A stretch of DNA of 64,000 nt, taken from Pseudomonas azotoformans (GTDB lineage Bacteria > Pseudomonadota > Gammaproteobacteria > Pseudomonadales > Pseudomonadaceae). A program made the translations under genes and the position numbers. Positions within the stretch are counted from its first letter, which is position 1, and each line of letters opens with the position of its first letter. The DNA lies in contig NZ_LT629702.1 in assembly GCF_900103345.1 (NCBI RefSeq), positions 4,650,001 through 4,714,000 of the forward strand. Reading direction: 5' to 3'. Of the stretch, positions 52,132-59,800 are shown piece after piece. The notes beneath the pieces were generated by a model. It did no database searches. It saw only the letters and a list, made by a program, of their open reading frames with translations, and was not told the DNA's origin.

Positions 52132-53430
52132 ATGCGCGAACCCGGTTTATTGAAGCCTGCGGTGCTGTGGCTGCTGCTGTTGGCGCCGCTGTTCTTCAGC
52201 ACCTACGGCTTTGCCACCTGGGTCACCAGCCAGCGCAGCGACGTCGGCACGCTGGTGTTCGGCTGGGAAACCCATATGCCGTTCTGGGCCTGGACCATCG
52301 TGCCCTACTGGTCCATCGACCTGCTTTATGGGTTTTCGTTGTTATTGCCCAACACCCGGCATGAGTTGAAGCAGCATGCGCTGCGCCTGCTGAGTGCCCA
52401 GGTGATCGCCGTGAGCTGCTTCCTGATCTGGCCGCTGCGTTTCACCTTCGAACGGCCGGAACTGGACGGTGTGTTCGGCTGGCTGTTCGCGGTGCTGGCC
52501 GGGTTCGACAAACCGTTCAACCAGGCACCGTCGCTGCATATCGCGCTGCTGGTGATCCTGTGGGTCATGTACCAGCGCCACACCCAAGGCTTTTGGCGTT
52601 GGCTGGTGCATGGCTGGTTCGCGTTGATCGGCATTTCGGTGCTGACCACTTATCAACATCACTTTATCGACTTACCCACAGGCGCCCTCGCCGGGTGGAT
52701 CTGCGTATGGTTGTGGCCGGTGGAACATCCGAGCCCGTTGTTGAGTGCACGGCTGACGCGGGATCCCACGCGTTGGCGGTTGGGCGTGCGCTATGGGCTT
52801 GGCGCGGTGCTGTTGGCGATTCCAGCATTTGTATTGGGCGGCGCCTGGTTGTGGCTACTGTGGCCAGCGGTTTCCCTCGCCTTGATCAAGGCCAATTACT
52901 TCGTACTGGGCGCTGCGGGTTTCCAGAAACGCACCGACGGCCAACTGACCCCCGCCGCACGCTGGCTGTACGCACCGTATCTGGCCGCCGCCTGGATCAA
53001 CTCGCGCCTGTGGACACGCAAACATCCACAGCCTGACCTGATTGTGGATAACGTCTGGCTCGGGCGTATTCCTACCACAAGCGAGCAAGCGCCCTTCACG
53101 GCCATCGTCGATCTGTGTGCCGAATTGCCGATTAATCCACAGGGGCACGCCTATCAATCCGTCCCGGTGCTGGACCTGATCGCGCCCACGCCTGCCGAAT
53201 GCCTGCAAGCCGCCCAAGCCATCGAGCGTCTGCGCGCCAGCGGCCCCGTGCTGGTGTGCTGCGCCCTCGGCTACTCGCGCAGCGCCACCGCCGTCGGCGC
53301 CTGGCTGCTGCACACCGGGCGCGCCGCGACGGTCGAGAGTGCGCTGGCTATCATTTGTACAGCACGGACCGATGTGGTCCTGCACCCCGCACACCGTGAA
53401 GCTTTGGAGGGTTTGCCCCATGCCCGCTGA
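52132..53430 (+). CDS. ynbD: PAP2 phosphatase fused to dual-specificity phosphatase (YnbD-like)
   Basis: 432 residues. The first part has about seven helices with PAP2 motifs NQAPSLHIALLV near residue 142 and YQHHFIDLPTG near 180. After a further membrane region a tyrosine/dual-specificity phosphatase domain at about 300-430 ends in the CX5R loop VCCALGYSRSATA. Both phosphatase sites look intact. It could dephosphorylate a phosphatidyl-alcohol-phosphate intermediate. It is two bases after ynbC and overlaps the next gene by 11. Confidence 0.86.
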   Translation: MREPGLLKPAVLWLLLLAPLFFSTYGFATWVTSQRSDVGTLVFGWETHMPFWAWTIVPYWSIDLLYGFSLLLPNTRHELKQHALRLLSAQVIAVSCFLIWPLRFTFERPELDGVFGWLFAVLAGFDKPFNQAPSLHIALLVILWVMYQRHTQGFWRWLVHGWFALIGISVLTTYQHHFIDLPTGALAGWICVWLWPVEHPSPLLSARLTRDPTRWRLGVRYGLGAVLLAIPAFVLGGAWLWLLWPAVSLALIKANYFVLGAAGFQKRTDGQLTPAARWLYAPYLAAAWINSRLWTRKHPQPDLIVDNVWLGRIPTTSEQAPFTAIVDLCAELPINPQGHAYQSVPVLDLIAPTPAECLQAAQAIERLRASGPVLVCCALGYSRSATAVGAWLLHTGRAATVESALAIICTARTDVVLHPAHREALEGLPHAR

Positions 53431-53863
53431 TATGGAACTGCAGATGGTTGCCAGCCTGCTGCGTCGTGGCCGTTCGCTGGATCAGTTATCCACAGGCCTG
53501 ACTCTGGCCGGTGTGCTGTTCGGTCTGGCCCAATTGTTGATGGCGAGTATTTCGACGATCTGCCTGCTGCTCAGCCTGTGGATGATTATCCTCGGCCTGC
53601 TGCAAAAATACTGGGCGCTGCGTGTGGCGTTCGACGCCGATCTGTTCGCCCTGCTGGCCCGCGACATCGAACGCACGCCAGACCTCGACCAGGCCCTGCT
53701 GACCCTTGGCCTGCAATCAGCCAAGCGTGTCGGCCGACCCTGGACCGAACGCCGTCGCGGCGCGCTCAAACTGTTGCGCAAACAAGCCTGGCTGCTCGGC
53801 GCGCAAGCGCTGCTGACCCTGGGCGTGATCCTCGCCAGCCCCTGGCTGCCCTTCGCCGGATAA
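53420..53863 (+). CDS. Small two-to-three-helix membrane protein of the ynb operon
   Basis: 147 residues. Hydrophobic helices at about 28-45 and 48-66, a polar amphipathic middle (DADLFALLARDIERTPDLDQA) and a helix at about 122-142. No known motif was recognised. It overlaps ynbD by 11 bases and is followed 9 bases later by the acyltransferase, so it is translated with them. This position corresponds to a small uncharacterised gene in the P. aeruginosa PA2536-PA2541 set. E. coli ynbABCD has no obvious equivalent. Confidence 0.72.
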   Translation: MPADMELQMVASLLRRGRSLDQLSTGLTLAGVLFGLAQLLMASISTICLLLSLWMIILGLLQKYWALRVAFDADLFALLARDIERTPDLDQALLTLGLQSAKRVGRPWTERRRGALKLLRKQAWLLGAQALLTLGVILASPWLPFAG

Positions 53864-53872
53864 GGAATTCCC

Positions 53873-54493
53873 ATGTTCGAACCCGTGGTCGCCACGCTGA
53901 TTACCTCCATGGCCCGCACCGTCACAGGAGCGCGCAGCCTGTGGCTGGGGTGCGCGCCAGTGCCGGTGCAACGCATCTACTTCGCCAACCACAGCAGCCA
54001 CGGCGACTTTGTGTTGCTGTGGGCATCATTGCCGCAGAACCTGCGCAAATTCACGCGCCCGGTGGCCGGCAGCGATTACTGGAACAAGAGCGCCCTGCGC
54101 CGCTACATCATCAACCGCGTATTCAACGGCGTGCTGATCGACCGCGAACGCAAGGACCCTGTGGATAACCCTCTACAGCCGATGCTCAACGCCCTTGAAG
54201 GCGGTGACTCGCTGATCATCTTCCCGGAAGGCACGCGCAACCTCGAAGACGGCCTGCTGCCGTTCAAGAGCGGCTTGTACCACCTGGCGAAAAGTTACCC
54301 ACAGGCCGAGTTGATCCCGGTGTGGATCGCCAACCTCAACCGCGTCATGCCCAAGGGCCGCGTGCTGCCGCTGCCTTTGTTGTGCACCACCAGCTTCGGC
54401 GCGCCACTGCAATTGGCAGACGGCGAAGACAAAGCCGCCTTCCTCGCCCGTACCCGCGATGCTCTGCTCGCCCTCGCCCCGGAGCACGTCTGA
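53873..54493 (+). CDS. PlsC-type 1-acylglycerol-3-phosphate acyltransferase
   Basis: 206 residues. The acyltransferase motifs are NHSSHGD (HX4D) near residue 40 and FPEGTRN near 117, with IPVWI as block IV. It acylates a lysophospholipid or glycerophosphate at the membrane. The main PlsC is elsewhere, so this is a dedicated copy for the lipid made by this operon, an addition absent from E. coli ynbABCD. AAGGAATTCCC precedes the ATG. Confidence 0.85.
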   Translation: MFEPVVATLITSMARTVTGARSLWLGCAPVPVQRIYFANHSSHGDFVLLWASLPQNLRKFTRPVAGSDYWNKSALRRYIINRVFNGVLIDRERKDPVDNPLQPMLNALEGGDSLIIFPEGTRNLEDGLLPFKSGLYHLAKSYPQAELIPVWIANLNRVMPKGRVLPLPLLCTTSFGAPLQLADGEDKAAFLARTRDALLALAPEHV

Positions 54494-54494
54494 C

Positions 54495-55427
54495 ATGGAT
54501 AGCCAAACCCTGATGTTGTTCGGCGGTATCGGCGCGATTCTGGTGCTGGCCTCGCTGATCGGCCTGATCCTCAAACTGCGCACCCGTGGTACGCCCAACG
54601 CGGTGATCGACAACCTCAACGCCCGCATCAACGCCTGGTGGGTGATGGTGGTGGTCATCGGCATCGCCTTCTGGCTCGGCACCGGCGCGGTGATCCTGCT
54701 GTTCTACGCGGTGTCGTTCTACGCCCTGCGCGAATTCCTCACCCTCACCCCCACGCGCCGCAGCGATTACCCCGCGCTGGTCGCCGCGTTCTACCTGGCG
54801 CTGCCGCTGCAATACCTGCTGATCTATTCGGACTGGTACGGGCTGTTCTCGATCTTCATCCCCGTGTACGTGTTCCTGCTGCTGCCGATCCTCGCCTCCC
54901 TGGGCGGCGATAGCACGCACTTCCTCGAACGCGCCTCGAAAGTGCAATGGGGCCTGATGATCGCGGTGTTCTGCGTGTCGTTCGTGCCCGCCCTGCTCAC
55001 CCTCGATATCCCCGGCTACGAAGGCCGTAACCTGCTGCTGATCGCCTACCTGGTGATCGTGGTGCAGCTGTCGGACGTGCTGCAGTACGTATGTGGGAAG
55101 TTGTTCGGCAAACACAAGATCGCGCCCAACCTGTCGCCGTCCAAAACCGTCGAAGGCTTCGTCGGCGGGATTCTGCTGTCCTCCCTGATCGGCGCCGCGC
55201 TATGGTGGACCACACCCTTCAACCCGTGGCAGTCGTTCCTGATTGCGCTGCTGATCAACCTGCTCGGCTTTGCCGGCGGCATCGTGATGTCGGCGATCAA
55301 GCGTGATCGAGGCGTGAAGGACTGGGGGCACATGATCGAAGGGCACGGCGGGATGCTGGATCGACTGGATTCGGTATGCTTTGCGGCGCCGATCTTCTTC
55401 CATCTTGTGCGCTACTGGTGGACCTGA
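54495..55427 (+). CDS. ynbB: CDP-diglyceride synthase homologue (YnbB/CdsA-like)
   Basis: 310 residues, about eight helices. The CdsA signature near the C-terminus is complete: SAIKRDRGVKDWGHMIEGHGG then LDRLDS. It forms CDP-diacylglycerol from phosphatidic acid and CTP, the substrate of the phosphatidyltransferase at the head of the operon. It lies one base after the acyltransferase stop and ends the unit, before a REPIN. It is a second cdsA; the essential copy is normally next to uppS. Confidence 0.9.
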   Translation: MDSQTLMLFGGIGAILVLASLIGLILKLRTRGTPNAVIDNLNARINAWWVMVVVIGIAFWLGTGAVILLFYAVSFYALREFLTLTPTRRSDYPALVAAFYLALPLQYLLIYSDWYGLFSIFIPVYVFLLLPILASLGGDSTHFLERASKVQWGLMIAVFCVSFVPALLTLDIPGYEGRNLLLIAYLVIVVQLSDVLQYVCGKLFGKHKIAPNLSPSKTVEGFVGGILLSSLIGAALWWTTPFNPWQSFLIALLINLLGFAGGIVMSAIKRDRGVKDWGHMIEGHGGMLDRLDSVCFAAPIFFHLVRYWWT

Positions 55428-55451
55428 AGTCACATCACCACCGCATAACCC

Positions 55452-55552
55452 TGTAGGAGCGAGCTTGCTCGCGAAAAACCCGAGAGCGCCGCGTGCATCC
55501 AGAATGCCGGCGTTATCGTTGACGTTCTTCGCGAGCAAGCTCGCTCCTACAG
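55452..55552. repeat. REPIN after the ynb operon
   Basis: TGTAGGAGCGAGCTTGCTCG and its inverted copy stand about 60 bases apart between the convergent ynbB and Lrp-family genes. Confidence 0.85.
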
Positions 55553-55565
55553 TGATTCACCGGCA

Positions 55566-56048
55566 TTAGCCTGGCAAATGCCCCAGCGGCAATGCGCCTG
55601 GGGTTTTCACGGTCTGGATCGCGAAGTTGCTGCGGATGTCCCTTACCCCTGGCAGTTTCAGCAGGCTGCCAGTGACAAACCGCTCATACCCACGCAAATC
55701 CGGCACCACCACCTGCAACAGAAAGTCCGACTCCCCCGACACCAGGAACGCCGAGATCACTTCCGGCAACGCCGTTACCGCTTCGCGGAAGGCATTGGCC
55801 TCGGTGTCGTTATGCCGCTCCACCTTCACGCCCACGAATACCATCATCCCCAGGCCCACTTCGTCACGGTCCAGCGTGGCCTGGTAGCCGCGAATAACGC
55901 CGGCTTCCTCCAGCAGGCGTACGCGCCGCAGGCAAGGTGAAGCAGACAGGCCGATTTCGTCAGCCAGTTGCACATTGCTCAAGCGGCCGTCACGTTGCAG
56001 GGCTTCGAGAATCTTGCGGTCAAACGCATCGAGTTTCAGATTTGGCAT
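55566..56048 (-). CDS. Lrp/AsnC-family transcriptional regulator
   Basis: 160 residues. An N-terminal AsnC helix-turn-helix (LDAFDRKILEALQRDGRLSNVQLADEIGLS) is followed by a RAM ligand-binding domain from about residue 68 (LGMMVFVGVKVE, then AFLVSGESDFLLQVV). It senses amino acids and is divergent from a LysE-type exporter, a common regulator-exporter pair. The ATG of MPNLKL is used; upstream codons in frame cross the shared promoter. Confidence 0.92.
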   Translation of the reverse strand: MPNLKLDAFDRKILEALQRDGRLSNVQLADEIGLSASPCLRRVRLLEEAGVIRGYQATLDRDEVGLGMMVFVGVKVERHNDTEANAFREAVTALPEVISAFLVSGESDFLLQVVVPDLRGYERFVTGSLLKLPGVRDIRSNFAIQTVKTPGALPLGHLPG

Positions 56049-56175
56049 AAATGAATGGCAGATTAGATATTCAGTGGCAGAGAGTGCCAAGACTAGACGC
56101 TTTTCTGGCTGACTACGCAACCACCTGCCCCGCCCTTGCGCCCTAGAATTGGCCGACACACACGGGGGGTGAAAC

Positions 56176-56805
56176 ATGGCGGAACTCTGGTTATTCCTGG
56201 TGGCTCTTTCGGTGGCGTATCTACTGCCAGGGCCGGACATGATCCTGCTGCTGCAAACCGGCGCACGCCAGGGCAAGGCCTTGGCGCTGACCACGGCGAT
56301 TGGCTTGGGATTGGCCCGCGCCTGTCATGTGGCGCTGGCGGGCATGGGCTTGGCGACGTTGTTCAAGGTGGCGCCGTGGACCTTCGACGTGGTGCGCCTC
56401 GGCGGCGCGGCGTATCTGCTGTGGCTCGGCGTGCAGTGCTTGCGAGCGAACATGCTGCCGGCACTCGATACAACTAACACCACGCTGGCCGCCCATGCCT
56501 GGCGGGCAGCGTTTCAACGCGGCCTGCTCACCAACCTGCTCAACCCAAAGGCTCTGCTGTTCTGTTCGGTCCTGCTGCCACAGTTCATCAACCCCCAGGC
56601 CGGCCCGGTGGCGGCGCAGTTTGCGTTGCTGGGCGTAATCCTGGTGGCCGTCGGTTTTGCCTTCGACTGCTGCTACGCCCTGGCCGGAGCGCGCATCGGT
56701 CAGTGGCTGGCACGCAATCGCTCGGCGCAGCGTGTGCAACAGTGGTTATTCGGCAGTCTTTTGATCGGTTTTGCGGTGCGCCTCACCTTTGTGCAACACG
56801 CCTAG
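56176..56805 (+). CDS. LysE/RhtB-family amino acid exporter
   Basis: 209 residues, about six helices. The family start ELWLFLVALSVAYLLPGPDM and the GxxxG-rich second helix (TTAIGLGLARACHVALAG) are clear, and NLLNPKALLFCSVLLPQFI is the central signature. It exports an amino acid across the inner membrane by proton exchange; the substrate is unknown. The Lrp regulator on the other strand probably controls it. Confidence 0.9.
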   Translation: MAELWLFLVALSVAYLLPGPDMILLLQTGARQGKALALTTAIGLGLARACHVALAGMGLATLFKVAPWTFDVVRLGGAAYLLWLGVQCLRANMLPALDTTNTTLAAHAWRAAFQRGLLTNLLNPKALLFCSVLLPQFINPQAGPVAAQFALLGVILVAVGFAFDCCYALAGARIGQWLARNRSAQRVQQWLFGSLLIGFAVRLTFVQHA

Positions 56806-56882
56806 CGGGTCGGCGTATCTGCGTCATCTTTTGTATCAAAGACGCGTGTAAGATACGCCGCACTTAGCCAGGGATGCTCACC

Positions 56883-59800
56883 ATGTTCGATTCGTTCAAA
56901 GCGATCAGCCGCCGTATTGTCGGTGCGTTATTGACTGTGGTGGGGGCCGTCTTTGGCCAGTGGCATCCGCCCCATTGGCTGCGCGCCATCGGCCGTGGGC
57001 TGGCTAACCTGGGCAGGCAAGCCCGCGCTTATCCACGTCAAACCGGTGCCGGCGTAGTAGGCCTGGCGTTGCTGGCGGCCGCTGGTTTCTACGGCTGGCA
57101 CTGGTATTCCAACCTGCCGCAACCGCATACCGCGAGCTATTCGCTGCACAAACCGAACCTCACCGACTACACCCAGCCCACGCCGGTTGTGGATAACTTG
57201 CAGGTGCGTTTCGGCGAATCCGTGGCCCCGCTGGCGGCCATCGGCAAGCCGGTCACCGAGGGCATCACCCTCAAACCGGCGGTGGCGGGCACCTGGCGCT
57301 GGGCGGACGACCGCAGCCTGTTGTTCGTACCGGAAAAAGACTGGCCCATCGATGCCCACTACACCCTCGACTTGGCGAAGAAAAACCTGCTGGCCGATGG
57401 CGTGTTGCTGGACCAGTACAGCACGCAGTTCTCCACCCAACCATTCCGCGCCACCCTGGCGCAAAACGAGCTGTACCAGGACCCGTCCAACCCAACACTG
57501 AAACAGCTGGTGGCGACCTTCCGCTTTTCCCACCCTGTGGATGAGGACAGCCTACGCAAGCGGGTGAGCGTGACCCTCGGCAAAGGCCTGGCCTACCGCG
57601 ACGCCCAGTTGCCCAACCGCCCGGAAATCACCTTCGACGAGAAGAAACTCAACGCCTACGTACGCTCCGCCGCCCTGGCCACACCGCTGGAAAGCACGCC
57701 GGTCAACGCCAAGCTCGACGAAGGCATCAAGGCCCGCGACGGCGGCAACGCCAGCACCGCTCCGCTGGTGGCGGAAGTCACCGTGCCCGGTCGCTATCGC
57801 CTGACCTTTACCGGCGCCGAAGTGAGTTTTGTCGACAACCAACGTGGCGAGCCGGAGCCGGTGCTGATGTTCAGCAGTTCCAGCGCCGTGGCCGATGAGA
57901 CCATCGCCGGTAAGGTGCAGGCCTGGCTCCTGCCGGAAAAAGCCCAGGACGACACGCGCCCCTACAGCAGCAACGACATCGATGACGCCCTGCTCGCCCG
58001 CAGCACCAAGGTCAACCTGACCCACGTGCCCAGCGTCGAACCGCTGAACACCCTGCACGCCTTCAAGTTCAAGGCCCCGGCCGGTCGCGCGGTGTATGTG
58101 CGCGTTCCTGCCAATCTGGAAGCCATCGGCGGCTATCTGGCAAAAAGTCCTACGGCGTCGCTGATCAGCATGCCGGCGTATCCGCGTACCTTGCAGTTCT
58201 TGTCCGACGGCGCCTTGCTCAGCCTCAACGGCGAAAAACGCCTGGGTTTCATGGCCCGTGGCGTGCCCGGCGCCCATGTGGAAATCGCCCGCCTGCTGCC
58301 CAACCAATTGCAACACCTGGTGGACCAGAGCAGCGGCAGCTTTGCCCGGCCGAACTTCGGCAACGAATATTTTGATCGCATGGTCGAGCGTCAGGCGTTG
58401 GATATCCCGCTGTCATCCAATGACCCGGCGAAAACCGTCTACGACAATGTCGACCTCAGCCACTACCTCACGGCCAACGGCGGTCGGCGCGGCATTTTCG
58501 TGCTCAAGCTCAGCCCGCAGGACGACCCGGCCACGCGCACGTTCGAGTACGACCGCAGCAGCACCAGCGACCTGCGTTTCATCGTGGTGACGGACCTGGG
58601 CATCATCGCCAAGCGCTCCAGCGATGGCAGCCATGACGTGTACGTGCAGTCGATCGGCAATGGTTCGCCGGTGTCCGACGCACAAGTGGACATCATCGGT
58701 CGCAACGGTTTGCCGGTAAGCAGTGGCCGCACCGACGCCGAAGGCCACGCGCACTTCGCCAAGCTGGATGAACTGCGTCGTGAGAAAACGCCGCTGATGT
58801 ATGTGGTCACGCGCGGCAATGACCAGTCGTTCCTGCCGATCGCCCGCCAGTCTCAGCAGTTGGACTTGTCGCGTTTCGACGTCGGCGGCCTGGAAGAAGA
58901 CGGTGCGATTGATCGCCTCAGCGCCTACCTGTTTACCGACCGTGGCCTGTACCGGCCCGGCGAAACCGCGCACCTGGGCATGATCGTGCGCAGCGGCAAC
59001 TGGAAGGGCATGCTGCAAGGCCTGCCGGTGGAGCTGCAAATCACCGACCCGCGTGGGCTGGAGGTGATTCGCCAGCCGCTGAAGCTATCCGCCAGTGGCT
59101 TTGAAACCTTTGATTTCCCCAGCAGCGAAGTCGCCCCCGCCGGGGAGTACACCGCGACCTTGCAGTTGATCGGCCAGAAACAGACCCGCACCGACCTGGG
59201 CAGCGTGAGCTTCAAGGTCCGCGACTTCGAGCCGGACCGCATGAAGGTCAGCCTGAGCCTGCATGACACGCCGGTGCAAGGCTGGATTCCACCGGACCAA
59301 GTGGTGGCCAAGGTCACCGCCATGCACCTGTTTGGCGCGCCAGCAGCCGGCCGTCGTGTTACCGCGAAGATGTCCCTGAGCCCGACGCTCGCAGCGTTTG
59401 ATCGCTACCCGGACTACCGTTTCCGCCTTAACGACTCGCTGGAAGACGCCACGACCGAAGACCTGGCCGAAACCAACGTCGACGACAACGGCCAGGCCGT
59501 GCTCGACCTCAACCTGCAGCGCTTCGCCAACAGCACCTATCGTTTACAGGTGATGACCCAGGTGTTCGAGGCCGAAGGCGGTCGCAATGTGGCGGCGCAA
59601 AGTGCCTTGCTGGTGTCGTCCGCGCCCTACCTGGTGGGTGTGAAAAGTCAGGACTCGCTGTCGTACGTCGCCAAGGACGCACCGCGACAAGTGCAATGGC
59701 TGGCTGTCGCGCCAGACCTGACACCGCTGGCGGTGGACGGCCTGACCAGCGAAGTGGTCGAGCACCGTTATGTGTCGGTGCTGGTGAAACAGTCCAACGG

